Part shown: positions 16,971 to 26,388 of the stretch, one piece after another
Layout of the letters: each line of letters starts with the position of its first letter
Position numbering within the stretch: the first letter of the stretch is position 1
From: Spirosoma endophyticum
GTDB taxonomy: Bacteria; Bacteroidota; Bacteroidia; Cytophagales; Spirosomataceae
DNA: 64,000 nucleotides
Assembly (NCBI RefSeq): GCF_900112365.1
Contig: NZ_FOLQ01000002.1
Span: forward strand, 1-64,000
Direction: 5' to 3'
The notes under the pieces: generated by a model
What the model was told of the DNA's origin: nothing
Database searches by the model: none
What the model saw: the letters and a program-made list of their open reading frames with translations, nothing else
Position numbers and translations under genes: made by a program

Positions 16971-18383
16971 ATGGAATACCGCATCGAAAAAGACACGATG
17001 GGCCAGGTACAAGTCCCGGCCAACGTTTATTGGGGCGCTCAAACTCAGCGTTCTATCGAGAATTTCAAAATTGCTCAGGACATCAATAAAATGCCCCACG
17101 AAATCATCAGGGCGTTTGCGTACCTCAAAAAAGCGGCTGCGTTAACGAACCTTGACGCAGGCGTATTGCCGCAGGAAAAGAGTGACCTTATCGGTCAGGC
17201 CTGCGATGAAATTCTGGCTGGGAAACTGGACGACCAGTTTCCACTGGTCGTGTGGCAGACAGGATCGGGCACCCAATCGAATATGAATGTAAATGAGGTC
17301 GTTGCCTATCGTGGACACGTATTGCACGGTGGTCAACTGTCCGACGAAAAGAAGTTTCTGCACCCCAACGATGATGTAAACAAGTCGCAATCGAGCAATG
17401 ATACGTTCCCGACGGCCATGCACATTGCGGCCTACAAAATTCTGCTTGACGTAACGATTCCGGGCATTACGAAACTGCGCGATACGCTGGCGGCCAAGTC
17501 GAAACAGTTCATGAACATCGTGAAAATCGGTCGAACGCACTTTATGGATGCTACACCGCTGACGGTAGGGCAGGAGTTTTCGGGCTACGTATCACAACTC
17601 GATCATGGCCTGCGCGCCATCAACAATTCACTGGCTCACCTGAGCGAACTGGCGCTGGGTGGCACCGCCGTTGGAACGGGCATCAACACGCCCCCAAACT
17701 ACTCAGAGAACGTAGCAAAACACATTGCCAACGTAACGGGATTACCTTTCATTACGGCCGAAAATAAGTTTGAAGCGCTGGCTGCCCACGATGCTATTGT
17801 GGAAGCCCATGGTGCACTGAAAACCGTAGCGGCCAGCCTGATGAAAATCGGCAACGATATTCGAATGCTGTCGAGTGGCCCGCGGGCGGGCATCGGTGAA
17901 CTGCATATTCCTGATAATGAACCGGGTTCGTCGATCATGCCGGGTAAAGTAAATCCAACACAGTGCGAAGCCATGACAATGGTGGCGGCACAAGTAATGG
18001 GCAACGACGTAGCGATTAACATTGGCGGTATGAACGGGCATTTTGAACTGAACGTGTTCAAGCCGGTCATGATCTTTAATTTTCTGCACTCAGCCCGGCT
18101 CATCGGCGATGTTTGCGTATCATTCAATGACAAGTGCGCGGAAGGCATCGAACCCATCGAAGCCAATATCAAAAAGCACGTCGATTCATCGCTGATGCTG
18201 GTGACAGCCTTGAATACGAAAATCGGTTATTACAAAGCTGCCGAAATCGCCCAGACTGCCCACAAAAATGGCTCGACCCTGAAAGAAACTGCGCTACAAC
18301 TCGGCTATCTGACCGAAGACGAGTTTAACGAATGGGTAAAGCCGGAGGACATGGTGGGTCGGTCCAACGTGTCAGGAGATTAA
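16971..18383 (+). CDS. fumC: Class II fumarate hydratase
   Basis: A 470-aa protein covering the whole fumarase/aspartase superfamily fold. It catalyses reversible hydration of fumarate to L-malate in the TCA cycle, in the cytoplasm. Diagnostic segments are '[16 protein letters not shown]' (about 100-115), '[14 protein letters not shown]' (about 140), '[14 protein letters not shown]' (about 185) with the catalytic His, and the signature loop '[15 protein letters not shown]' (about 316-330). The length is typical for class II (iron-free) fumarases. 'TGxxTPPNY' substrate residues and the C-terminal segment fit fumarase rather than aspartase. It is monocistronic with its own terminator. Confidence 0.97.
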   Translation: MEYRIEKDTMGQVQVPANVYWGAQTQRSIENFKIAQDINKMPHEIIRAFAYLKKAAALTNLDAGVLPQEKSDLIGQACDEILAGKLDDQFPLVVWQTGSGTQSNMNVNEVVAYRGHVLHGGQLSDEKKFLHPNDDVNKSQSSNDTFPTAMHIAAYKILLDVTIPGITKLRDTLAAKSKQFMNIVKIGRTHFMDATPLTVGQEFSGYVSQLDHGLRAINNSLAHLSELALGGTAVGTGINTPPNYSENVAKHIANVTGLPFITAENKFEALAAHDAIVEAHGALKTVAASLMKIGNDIRMLSSGPRAGIGELHIPDNEPGSSIMPGKVNPTQCEAMTMVAAQVMGNDVAINIGGMNGHFELNVFKPVMIFNFLHSARLIGDVCVSFNDKCAEGIEPIEANIKKHVDSSLMLVTALNTKIGYYKAAEIAQTAHKNGSTLKETALQLGYLTEDEFNEWVKPEDMVGRSNVSGD

Positions 18384-18416
18384 GCCATCTCAACGCACAC
18401 TTATAAAACGTATTAC

Positions 18417-18450
18417 AAGAGGCTGGTCATGCTATTGACCAGCCTCTTTT
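18417..18450 (+). terminator. fumC terminator
   Basis: A perfect 13-bp stem (18417-18429 / 18436-18448) with a 6-nt loop, ending in a short T-run, 33 bp after the fumC stop. Confidence 0.9.
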
Positions 18451-18708
18451 CGTGTTCGAGGTGAACATGGCGATGATGTTAAAATTTCATTAAAAAATCA
18501 GTCGTCATCCCTCTTAAAGTATACTGCTAAGTGGCTATTTGTCCAATGAATAATATTGTATTATTCTTATAATAGCATTTTGTTGTACTAAATAAAGCTA
18601 ATTGGCCTTTCTTAACGTTTACAAGGGATTTCGATGATTACTTTTCCTCGTTTAAACGAAATTTGTTTAAACGAATATTGGTTATACCTTTGACACGCCC
18701 TACTGAAT
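18451..18708 (+). promoter_or_regulatory. MarR operon promoter and operator region
   Basis: The A+T-rich upstream region of the efflux operon. The palindrome TCGTTTAAACGA (18648-18659) is followed 15 bp on (centre to centre) by a second GTTTAAAC (18665-18672). A -33 TTTG (18662-18665), a 19-nt spacer and a perfect -7 element TACCTTTG (18685-18692) form a good Bacteroidota promoter. The second operator half overlaps the -33 element, so a bound repressor would block RNA polymerase. The adjacent MarR gene makes autoregulation likely. Confidence 0.8.
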
Positions 18709-19140
18709 ATGGAAATGCAACTAGTGAATGAATACCACCGGCTGATTAAAAACCTGCATATGACCGATGGGTATATCTTCAACTATTTTGGACAAAAGCT
18801 AGCTCCGTTCGATCTGTCGGTTCAGCAGTACATTACCTTACGACGTCTTTCGGAGGTTTATCCCAGCAGTTTAACCGCCGGGGAATTGAAGGAAAAAATG
18901 ACGGATGTGAACTCAGATATGACTCGGTTGACCGACCGGCTGGTTGCCAAAAACTTGATCGTTCGCGAAGTTGATCCGCAAAATCGTCGTCGGGTGAACC
19001 TACGGCTCACTGAAGAATCCTACCGGTTTGTAGAAACCGTTGCTATAGAGTTCAAGAATTTTGAATCGATCGTGAGCCACCTGACTGACGACGAAGTACG
19101 CACAATGAACACACTCCTGGAAAAAATTAGAAATCGGTAA
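18709..19140 (+). CDS. MarR-family transcriptional regulator
   Basis: A 143-aa winged-helix protein. Helices at both ends serve dimerisation. The central DNA-binding part contains 'LTAGELKEKMTDVNSDMTRLTDRLVAKNLIVREVDPQNRRRVNLRLTEES' (about 56-106), with the wing 'DPQNRRRVNLRLT'. Members usually repress efflux genes and release DNA on binding small aromatic ligands. It is the first gene of a four-gene operon and ends one base before the TolC-like gene. The palindromic pair upstream is its probable operator. The ligand is unknown. Confidence 0.9.
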   Translation: MEMQLVNEYHRLIKNLHMTDGYIFNYFGQKLAPFDLSVQQYITLRRLSEVYPSSLTAGELKEKMTDVNSDMTRLTDRLVAKNLIVREVDPQNRRRVNLRLTEESYRFVETVAIEFKNFESIVSHLTDDEVRTMNTLLEKIRNR

Positions 19141-19141
19141 A

Positions 19142-20473
19142 ATGAAAAAGTACGTAATAGGAGCGGGCTTGTGGTTGCTGAGTTTGGGATATATAACCGC
19201 CCAGCCAACACCCTCTGTAATGCCGCTCGACAAGGCCATTCAACTGGCCTTACAAAACAACAAGGGCATTAAACTGGCCGATTCGCGCACGCTGTCGGCC
19301 GAAGCCCGTTCGCAGGAAGCGAAGGATCGTAGTTTGCCAACGGCGAATGCGTCACTGGCTTATTCCCGCTATAGCCTGACGGGGCCGTTCTCATTCGGGC
19401 AGGATGCCGATGGAAAAGCCCTGGCCAGCATTCCGGCTGGCGCCTTCAATGCAACTATCGGGGGTGTTACGGTTGCCAAAGAAATATTTGGTGGTTTTGC
19501 GGAACGGTCGGCTGAATTGTCGGCTAATTTATTAGCACAAGCTAGCCATCTGGATGCGAAACGGAATCGCTCGGAATTAGTCTATACGGTAACTGATGCT
19601 TATTATAACATCGTTAAGCTGATTAAGTCAACGACTGTAATTGAGCAGAGTATCAGGCAGTTCGATGAGAAAGAACGCGAAGCCAGGAATCTGGAGAAGG
19701 AGGGTATCGTAACCGCCAACGAAGTGTTGAAAATTCAGCTGCAAAAGAATAACCTGCAACTGAGCCGTTTACAGGTTGACAAAGCCCGACAGACAGCACT
19801 ATACAATTTTAATCTGCTGGTTGGTTTGCCGACCGAACAATCTGTGGCGGTTGATACGACGCTGACGAATCCCATTACTACCGTCGAACCACTAAGCAAT
19901 TTCCTGACGCAGGCTGTGCAAATACGTCCTGAAGTACAGGCTAATGTACTACGTGTCCAGTCGGCCGAGGCTCTGTTGCGTAACACCAAAAGCGTTATGT
20001 ACCCACATCTTGGTGCATCGGTAGGGTATAACTACATCAACCCAACGGCCAAACTCATTCCTGAAGGAAGTTCGTTTGTAAGTGCCTGGAACGTAGGACT
20101 GGGGCTGACGTATAATATTGGTTCGCTCTATAATCTGAAAGGCAAATTAAACAGTGCTAAAACGGCCATTGATCAGGCTGACCTGCAAGGCCAGCAACAA
20201 ACCGATCAAATCCGGTCGGAGGTAGTTACGGCGTATAACAATTACCAACTGGCGCTGGAGCAACAGAATGTGATACGTACCGCTGTTGGGCAGGCGCAGG
20301 AAAATTACCGCCTGACCGAATCCCGGTTTCGCAATGGGCTGGTCGGTTCGACTGACCTGCTGGAGGCTGACAGCTTCCTGCTGCAGGCACAACTTAATGT
20401 TATCAACGCCACCGTCGATGCGCAACTGGCCTATCAGCGCCTGTTAAAAGCCACGGGCAACAACCTTAATTAA
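19142..20473 (+). CDS. TolC-family outer membrane efflux protein
   Basis: A 443-aa protein with a signal peptide (cleavage after YITA, about residue 20) and two repeats of the outer-membrane efflux protein fold, rich in heptad helices. Typical phrases are 'LDKAIQLALQNNKGIKLADSR' at the N-terminus, 'YNLNL/NFNLLVGLP' near residue 225, and 'ESRFRNGLVGSTDLLEADSFLLQAQLN' near 400. It forms the trimeric exit duct for the EmrA/EmrB-like pump encoded downstream. One base separates it from the MarR gene, and 28 bp from the next gene. Confidence 0.92.
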   Translation: MKKYVIGAGLWLLSLGYITAQPTPSVMPLDKAIQLALQNNKGIKLADSRTLSAEARSQEAKDRSLPTANASLAYSRYSLTGPFSFGQDADGKALASIPAGAFNATIGGVTVAKEIFGGFAERSAELSANLLAQASHLDAKRNRSELVYTVTDAYYNIVKLIKSTTVIEQSIRQFDEKEREARNLEKEGIVTANEVLKIQLQKNNLQLSRLQVDKARQTALYNFNLLVGLPTEQSVAVDTTLTNPITTVEPLSNFLTQAVQIRPEVQANVLRVQSAEALLRNTKSVMYPHLGASVGYNYINPTAKLIPEGSSFVSAWNVGLGLTYNIGSLYNLKGKLNSAKTAIDQADLQGQQQTDQIRSEVVTAYNNYQLALEQQNVIRTAVGQAQENYRLTESRFRNGLVGSTDLLEADSFLLQAQLNVINATVDAQLAYQRLLKATGNNLN

Positions 20474-20501
20474 TCTCGTTTCGTAAAGCGATAGACTAAC
20501 C

Positions 20502-21614
20502 ATGAATACCAAAACTTTAATCCGTGTAGGGGGCATCATTGTCCTGGCCATCGCCCTCTTTTTTGGGTACAGTGAATTTAAGTATCTGCAACGTCATGAA
20601 ACCACCGATGATGCGCAGATTGACGGTGACGTAAATCCGGTCATTCCCAAGGCAAGCGGCTATGTAAAAGCTATTCGTTTCAAAGACAATCAGTTCGTGA
20701 AAGAAGGCGATACGCTGGTCGTATTAGACGATGCTGACTACAGAATCCGGGTAGCTCAGGCCGAAGCAGCTTTGCAAAGTGCGATGGCTTCCGACCGGGT
20801 TTCCCGTTCGCAGGTGAACGTAGCACTGGCAACAGTACAAAACTCGCAGGCAGGTGTTCAGACGGCTAAAAATCAGGTAGCTACTGCGCAGGCTAACGTA
20901 GCAGCAGCGCAGGCTCGTGCTCGCAAGGCCAATCAGGATTTTGAACGTTACGGTCGATTGCTGGCTGAAAAAACCGTTCCCCAACAGCAATATGACGCCA
21001 TGCAGGCCGAACGGGATGCCGCTCAGGCTCAGTTACAAGCGGCTCAGGCTCAGTTGCAAACGGCTCAGTCGCAGGTGAATGCGGCTGGTACACAAACGGG
21101 TGTTACCAGTTCGCAGAGTCGGGCAACCAAAGGGCAGATTTCAGTGGCTCAGGCGGCTATCAAACAGCGTCAGACGGACTTGGATCTGGCTAACCTTCAG
21201 CTTTCCTATACGGTTGTGCTGGCTCCGGCTTCGGGTGTTGTTTCAAAGCGGTCGGTGCAGGTAGGTCAACTGGTTCAGGCTGGACAAGCGCTTTGTTCAA
21301 TCGTTAGTAACTCGACCTTGTGGGTAACGGCTAACTTCAAAGAAACGCAGTTGAACCAAATGCAGCCTGGTCAGAAAGTAGACATCGACGTAGATGCTTT
21401 CGATGGCGAAAAACTGACGGGGCATGTTGGTTCGTTTGCCGGTGCGACGGGTGCGAAGTTTACCTTGCTGCCTCCTGATAACGCTACCGGTAACTACGTG
21501 AAGGTCGTACAACGGGTTCCGGTACGTATCGATCTGGATAAAAATAGTCCGCTTTACGCCCGGCTTCGTCCTGGTATGAGTGTGACGGTTGCCGTGGATT
21601 TACAGGAAAAATAG
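20502..21614 (+). CDS. HlyD/EmrA-family membrane fusion protein
   Basis: A 370-aa periplasmic adaptor with one N-terminal membrane helix (about 7-25). It is followed by the biotinyl-lipoyl half-motif 'TDDAQIDGDVNPVIPKASGYVKAIRFKDNQFVKEGDTLVVLDDADY' and a long Ala/Gln-rich coiled-coil hairpin (about 80-225). The second lipoyl half 'VLAPASGVVSKRSVQVGQLVQAGQ' and beta-barrel domain complete it. The TTDDAQIDG start and long hairpin are typical of EmrA. It links the inner-membrane MFS pump to the TolC-like duct. Start ATG 20502. Confidence 0.93.
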   Translation: MNTKTLIRVGGIIVLAIALFFGYSEFKYLQRHETTDDAQIDGDVNPVIPKASGYVKAIRFKDNQFVKEGDTLVVLDDADYRIRVAQAEAALQSAMASDRVSRSQVNVALATVQNSQAGVQTAKNQVATAQANVAAAQARARKANQDFERYGRLLAEKTVPQQQYDAMQAERDAAQAQLQAAQAQLQTAQSQVNAAGTQTGVTSSQSRATKGQISVAQAAIKQRQTDLDLANLQLSYTVVLAPASGVVSKRSVQVGQLVQAGQALCSIVSNSTLWVTANFKETQLNQMQPGQKVDIDVDAFDGEKLTGHVGSFAGATGAKFTLLPPDNATGNYVKVVQRVPVRIDLDKNSPLYARLRPGMSVTVAVDLQEK

Positions 21615-21616
21615 TA

Positions 21617-21692
21617 TTGGTTTTCGGTATTCGGTTTATGGCGGACCGTAGCGACGGACCCCGTACATTGAATACCATAAACCGAAAACCAT
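21617..21692. repeat. Intergenic inverted repeat between the emrA- and emrB-like genes
   Basis: The 85-bp gap between the two genes is nearly filled by a long imperfect inverted repeat. ggttttcgg...tttatgg (21618-21640, with a 7-nt insertion) pairs with 21675-21690, and an inner GGACCGT/ACGGACC stem lies in the middle. Such a cruciform inside an operon may tune the level of the pump gene or be a REP-like element. No T-run follows. Confidence 0.6.
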
Positions 21693-21699
21693 TGAAATT

Positions 21700-23259
21700 A
21701 TGTTCAAGTTAGGTTTTGATAAATGGGTTATCGTTTTGACCGTAACGATGGCTGCTTTGCTGCAAACGATCGACTCATCGATTGTCAACGTTACGTTGAA
21801 CCAGATGATGGGTAACCTCGGTGCATCGCTTGGCGATATCAGCTGGGTTGTTACGGGTTACGCAGCCGCCAGTGCGGTTATGATCACCATGTCGGGCTGG
21901 CTGACATCCAAACTGGGCCGCCGAAATTACTTTGCCGCGTCGATCGTCATGTTCACGATTGCGTCGATATTCTGTGGTACGTCTACCAACGTATGGGAGC
22001 TGGTATTTTTCCGGGTAGTGCAGGGTATTGGCGGTGGTGGTCTGCTGACCACAGCCCAATCGATCCTGATTCAAACCTTTCCTAAAGAAGATATCGGTAT
22101 TGCCAACGCCATCTTCGGGATGGGGGTCATCATTGGCCCCTCCATTGGCCCAACGCTTGGGGGGTACATCACCGATAACCTGTCGTGGAACTGGGTATTC
22201 TACATCAATATCCCGTTTGGTATCCTGGCCACATTCCTGACGTATACCTACATCAAGGAGCCTGCCGAGAAGGTTGCGGCCGGTAAGATGGACTGGCTGG
22301 CGCTGATACTCCTAATCATGGGTATTGGTGGATTGCAGATCATTCTGGAAAAAGGCGAAGAAAAAGACTGGTTCGATTCACGCTTTATTGTCGGTATGTC
22401 TATTGCGGCCGGTGTTGGTCTGATAGGCTTTATATGGCGACAACTGGCCGTTAAAATCCCCATTCTGGATTTGAGATTACTACTTCAGCGCCGGTTTGCA
22501 GTGGGTACGTTGTTCAATTTCATTCTGGGTTTTGGACTGTTTGCATCGGTCTTTATTATTCCGGTTTTCTGCCAGACCATTCTTGGGTTCACGGCCAGCC
22601 AAACGGGATTGCTGCTGATGCCCGGTTCCATCGCGACGGGGTTGATGATGCCAATTGTTGGAGGATTGCTCAGTAAGAATTATATCTCGCCGATCTGGTA
22701 TGCCGCCATTGGCTTTTTAATGTTCTTTGGTTTCTGTTTCGATTTGTCGGCAATTAGTCTTGTGGCCGGTCCTGATTATTTCTTCTGGCCGCTCATCGTT
22801 CGGGGTATTGGCATGGGGTTGATTTTTATTCCGCTGACAACCATTACGTTATCGGATCTGAAAAACATCGAAATTCCCCAGGGGTCGGCGCTGACTGGTA
22901 TGATTCGTCAGTTGGGTGGTACGTTCGGAACGGCTATCATGACGACCTATATTTCAACGCGTACCATGTTTCATGCATCGCGGTTGGGGGATAATGTCTC
23001 GATTTATAATCCATTTTCAGTCGAGCGTATCAAGCAATACACTGGCCTGTTTCTGTCGAAAGGTGATGCGCTGATGGCAGCCACCAGCAAAGCCTATGGC
23101 ATAATGCAGGGAGCCGTTATGAAACAGGCTCTAGTGATGACGTATGCCGACGCTTTTTTGGTTATCGGCGGTTTCTTCCTGGTCTGCGTGCCGTTGCTGT
23201 TATTGTTTATCGGTAAGAAAATTGAAGCACCTGCTCATACCGAGATGGTGATGGAGTAA
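21700..23259 (+). CDS. DHA2-family MFS multidrug efflux transporter (EmrB-like)
   Basis: A 519-aa inner-membrane protein with 14 predicted helices. It carries the DHA2 hallmarks: 'LQTIDSSIVNVTLNQMMGNLGASLGDISWVVTGYAAASAVMITMSGWLTSKLGRRNYF' (motifs D1 and A) and motif C-like 'GPSIGPTLGGYITDNLSWNWVFYINIPFG' (about 145-173). It would export drugs or toxic compounds with proton exchange, through the adaptor and TolC-like duct encoded just before. It is the last gene of the operon. Confidence 0.93.
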   Translation: MFKLGFDKWVIVLTVTMAALLQTIDSSIVNVTLNQMMGNLGASLGDISWVVTGYAAASAVMITMSGWLTSKLGRRNYFAASIVMFTIASIFCGTSTNVWELVFFRVVQGIGGGGLLTTAQSILIQTFPKEDIGIANAIFGMGVIIGPSIGPTLGGYITDNLSWNWVFYINIPFGILATFLTYTYIKEPAEKVAAGKMDWLALILLIMGIGGLQIILEKGEEKDWFDSRFIVGMSIAAGVGLIGFIWRQLAVKIPILDLRLLLQRRFAVGTLFNFILGFGLFASVFIIPVFCQTILGFTASQTGLLLMPGSIATGLMMPIVGGLLSKNYISPIWYAAIGFLMFFGFCFDLSAISLVAGPDYFFWPLIVRGIGMGLIFIPLTTITLSDLKNIEIPQGSALTGMIRQLGGTFGTAIMTTYISTRTMFHASRLGDNVSIYNPFSVERIKQYTGLFLSKGDALMAATSKAYGIMQGAVMKQALVMTYADAFLVIGGFFLVCVPLLLLFIGKKIEAPAHTEMVME

Positions 23260-23300
23260 GGGCGGGAAAAGAGCTTACGTTTTGTTGTTTCTTGTTTCAG

Positions 23301-23336
23301 CATCGGGTAGTCGAAAGATTACCCGATGTTTTTTTT
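23301..23336 (+). terminator. Efflux operon terminator
   Basis: A 9-bp stem (23301-23309 / 23320-23328) with a 10-nt loop followed by eight T, 42 bp after the stop of the EmrB-like gene. Confidence 0.9.
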
Positions 23337-23417
23337 GGTAATTGGTTCGCTATTAGAATATTACGCTTTGATGGCTTATTGTTGAAAATAGTATATCTTC
23401 TTTACGCAGGCAACCTA

Positions 23418-24041
23418 CTAAGAAGTACCCATTCCTAGCTGCTTACGGCTTAACCACCATTCGACGACGATCAGATTGGGCACCCAGCAAAGCCAGGCAA
23501 CAATAGGATAGGCCAGACTAAATGGTAAACCCAAAAGCACTAACTCAACGGGCAAAATGATACGTAACGTAACTGCCGCCAGGGTAACGGCGTAACTTCG
23601 GTACATCCAGGCCCGATGCTGATCAACCTGCTTTTGCCGGATGGTTTGATAAGCGCGTAGGGTTGTGTAAAACCAGGCAAGCGCCAGCATCGCGAAACCT
23701 AAACCAGCGATCCAGCCCGTATCGGCGAAAAAGGCCGCGTAAAAAGCGCACACGCTGGCCACCAAAATGCTGATTACGTATAACTTACCTAGCTGCCGGT
23801 GCAGATTTAAATTACGTTGCCGCCGTTTAACGGACAATTGAAACGGACCCAGCGCCAGCGCTAAAGCACCTAAGCCAACGTGCGTCCAGAAGGTAACTCG
23901 CCACAACGTATTATCTAGAGGTTTGTGTTGTAGAAAAGGCGATTGGTAATTTGGAATGAAATAAGTCAGGGCGTACAACGCCACAACCATAATCAAGGCA
24001 TAGGCTACATAAAGGAGTGCTTTTTTTAGGGAAATAGTCAT
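23418..24041 (-). CDS. DUF2306 family membrane protein
   Basis: A 207-aa protein with about six to seven membrane helices. It fits the DUF2306 pattern: the conserved 'FWTHVGLGALALALGPFQL' (about 50-68), 'NLHRQLGKLYVISILVAS' with its conserved His (about 79-96), and 'QVDQHRAWMYRSYAVTLAAVTLRIILP' (about 137-163). The histidines and HRAWM element suggest heme or quinone contact, but the family has no proven function. Its upstream neighbour is on the same strand at a distance of about 55 bp. Confidence 0.85.
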   Translation of the reverse strand: MTISLKKALLYVAYALIMVVALYALTYFIPNYQSPFLQHKPLDNTLWRVTFWTHVGLGALALALGPFQLSVKRRQRNLNLHRQLGKLYVISILVASVCAFYAAFFADTGWIAGLGFAMLALAWFYTTLRAYQTIRQKQVDQHRAWMYRSYAVTLAAVTLRIILPVELVLLGLPFSLAYPIVAWLCWVPNLIVVEWWLSRKQLGMGTS

Positions 24042-24097
24042 CGCTTTGATCGTATTTTTGTCCTAAATTACTGGTTAGCAATGAGTTTTTATATTTT

Positions 24098-25351
24098 TCA
24101 ATACGTTACCAACTGCATTAACCAGCCGGTAATCAGGCCCCCATATACGCCCAATACATGGCTGAGAACGGCCAGCAACACACCCACAGGAGCCAGCGCC
24201 GGATGGAAGATTGACGCGACAGCCGGAGCAGTTGAAACCCCGCCAATGTTAGCCTGACTGCCTACTGCTACAAAAAAGTAAGGTGCCCGAATGATACGTG
24301 CCGTAATGAGCATGATCACGATGTGAATGAACATCCAGATGACCGCAACCAAAAACAGGCCCAGGTTGCCGCCTATGTTGGAGAGGTCAAGTCGCATGCC
24401 GATGGTCATGATCAGAAAGTAGACAAACAACGTAGCGAGGTCTGTAGTGCCGAGTTTTTCGAGTTTGCGCAATCGGGTGAATGAAAGACCAATACCGAGC
24501 GAGGTAGACAGAATAACAACCCAGAGAAAATTAGACGTGAACGGGTCCAGTCCATACGTAGCGAGGGTCGTTTTATACGGTTGCAACGTAGTGGAAATCC
24601 AGTAGGCAAACCCATGAGCGAGTGCACCACCCCCAAATCCCAGGGCCAGTATGGTGCTCAAATCCAGCAAATTGGCGGGCCGGTCGGGTTCTTCCTTATA
24701 GGCCAGTATTCGCTGCTTTACCTCCTCGATTGAGGTAGTATCGGCTTTGAGCCAACCATCAATTTTGTCTTTATAAGCAGCCCCATAAATCAGGCAGGCG
24801 GTCCAGGTTGTTGATACAACGGCATCGACCACCAGAATAATTGCAAAAAGTGCTTCGCTGCAACCGTATATTTCCTTTAGGGCGAGTTGACTGCTGCTGC
24901 CGCCAATCCAGCTTCCCGAAATGGTTACCAGTCCTTTCCAGTATTCGTTGGCGATGGCCTGTTCGCGAAAGCCGGGTATCAGCCACATGACCAGAAAAAA
25001 GGCAATCGGTGCGCCGATGATAATGCCCACGGTCCCCGACATAAACGTAATCAGGGCTTTGGGGCCAAGCCTGACAATGGCCCGCAGGTCGGCGGTAGAG
25101 GTAAGAAGGATTAAAGCCGCTGGCAATAGATACGTAGTGGCGACTTTGTACAGGCTCGATTGCTCCCCCGAAATAACGCCAAAGCTGTTCATCGCAGCCG
25201 GAAAAATATAGCAAAGTAACAGCGATGGTACGTATGTGTAGGCGCGTTGCCAGAAAGGATGTTTCGACTGGGACGTTTGGAAAATCAGGGTGAGTAGTAC
25301 CAGAAAAATGCCTAGAATGATGGCATCATTGGTGATGAGTGGTTCGTTCAT
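24098..25351 (-). CDS. DUF819 family membrane protein
   Basis: A 417-aa integral membrane protein with about ten to eleven helices. It fits DUF819 (YjcL type): it opens 'TNDAIILGIFLVLLTLIFQTSQS', then has 'PAAMNSFGVI', 'TYLLPAALILLTSTADLRAIVRLGPKAL', 'ISGSWIGGSSSQLALKE' and 'VAVGSQANIGGVSTAPAVASIFHPALAPVGVLLAVLSHVLGVYGGLITGWLM' at the C-terminus. The family looks like a carrier, related in fold to gluconate/citrate or Na+/H+ transporters, with no confirmed substrate. The periodic GG-S-S motif is typical. Confidence 0.87.
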   Translation of the reverse strand: MNEPLITNDAIILGIFLVLLTLIFQTSQSKHPFWQRAYTYVPSLLLCYIFPAAMNSFGVISGEQSSLYKVATTYLLPAALILLTSTADLRAIVRLGPKALITFMSGTVGIIIGAPIAFFLVMWLIPGFREQAIANEYWKGLVTISGSWIGGSSSQLALKEIYGCSEALFAIILVVDAVVSTTWTACLIYGAAYKDKIDGWLKADTTSIEEVKQRILAYKEEPDRPANLLDLSTILALGFGGGALAHGFAYWISTTLQPYKTTLATYGLDPFTSNFLWVVILSTSLGIGLSFTRLRKLEKLGTTDLATLFVYFLIMTIGMRLDLSNIGGNLGLFLVAVIWMFIHIVIMLITARIIRAPYFFVAVGSQANIGGVSTAPAVASIFHPALAPVGVLLAVLSHVLGVYGGLITGWLMQLVTY

Positions 25352-25833
25352 TGCCCGGTAGCGTGACAGGTAAAGCTATTTCAATACTCAGGCAACCGGC
25401 AGACGTAGGCAAGTTTACATGAGGTAGTAAAAGTCTAAACTACAACATCTGACCTATACCACCTTACTGGGCAGCAGATTATTGACTGACCTCTTCCCAC
25501 TAGACGGGCTCTTACGCACTTCGTTCTATGTCGGTGGGCTCAACTTCGTTGGCGTGACCTGTCAATTGATAGCGACGGCATTTCGCCAGGCACACATAAT
25601 TAATTCTACTTGCGTACATAAAACTGTCGCACGAACTCATCTGCGACGCTGAAAATGGAACGTTGATTTGTGAGATAACAATTTGGGGCTTTCTTACAAA
25701 GTTTCTTTGATTATGGGCATGACATTGGTTTCTTTCTCAAAAAATGGGCGTTTTAAGAAACAGCTATACACCTACCTTATTGCTAATCCTCTTTACGTTT
25801 AAAGTCCGTGAGGGTCATTCCATCATGCTTTAC
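25352..25833. other. Gap at the left edge of the accessory region
   Basis: About 480 bases without an intact gene. One frame (25449-25652, plus, 67 sense codons) is open but has no ATG and reads like a hydrophobic protein remnant (TSFYVGGLNFVGVTCQLIATAF). I do not recognise it. Sequence character changes here from the compact core-like region on the left to a region of wide gaps and decayed genes on the right. Confidence 0.4.
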
Positions 25834-26388
25834 TCAGCAACCGCCTTTGCGAAGGGCACGTTTATACATTAGTGTACTATCTCTTTCTACATAGTCGCCC
25901 GATACGATTGGATAGGAATACTTGGGTGCGTGCGATACACTATGGCTTCTTATTATTAGGTTGTCGTTAACTTTCAGACTATGCAATGGCTGAAATTCAT
26001 TGGTAAAATTCTTGTCAGCCTTTTCCGGACCGAAACTAAGAATATAATCCTCCCCGTTAATCCTGACCATCACGCCGAAACCTACTCTTGAGCCTGGCGG
26101 CAGAGATAGAGAGGTTACAACAGCCTCCATATGGGTAAAAGCACTGATATGCTTCCTTATTTTAGCTTCACCCGCATACACTTTTTTACCTTCGGGAGAT
26201 ACTTCCCATTTTTTGTACTTTATCCCATCAGGGGTAGCCTCCCATTTTTTCGATGCCGCTTTCCTTTCAGCAGAGAGGGACTTTGCTGTTAACTTTTTAG
26301 ACGCTTCATGTTTACCTTCACGACTAGCCAATACGAGTCCGCTGACCACAACCAGCGGTAGGATCAGCGCATAAATGATTTTTTTCAT
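25834..26388 (-). CDS. Hypothetical exported protein (184 aa)
   Basis: It starts MKKIIYALILPLVVVSGLVLA, a signal peptide; ATG 26388 is preferred over an upstream ATG at 26412 because it begins the signal directly. The mature part opens with a Lys/Ala-rich helix containing two copies of a short unit: 'KKWEATPDGIKY' and 'KKWEVSPEGKKV' (about 48-70). A compact beta-rich domain follows. The W-E-x-[ST]-P-[DE]-G-x-K unit looks like a small internal repeat. No known domain is recognised. It stands alone. Confidence 0.65.
   Translation of the reverse strand: MKKIIYALILPLVVVSGLVLASREGKHEASKKLTAKSLSAERKAASKKWEATPDGIKYKKWEVSPEGKKVYAGEAKIRKHISAFTHMEAVVTSLSLPPGSRVGFGVMVRINGEDYILSFGPEKADKNFTNEFQPLHSLKVNDNLIIRSHSVSHAPKYSYPIVSGDYVERDSTLMYKRALRKGGC

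Noticed and set aside
25449-25652. Hydrophobic 67-codon open frame without ATG
   Set aside because: No start codon of quality and no recognisable family; could be a gene remnant but cannot be shown.
25352-25833. Left attachment repeat of the tRNA-Asp 3' end
   Set aside because: Only a short gacgggctc match was found near 25.5 kb, which is within chance.
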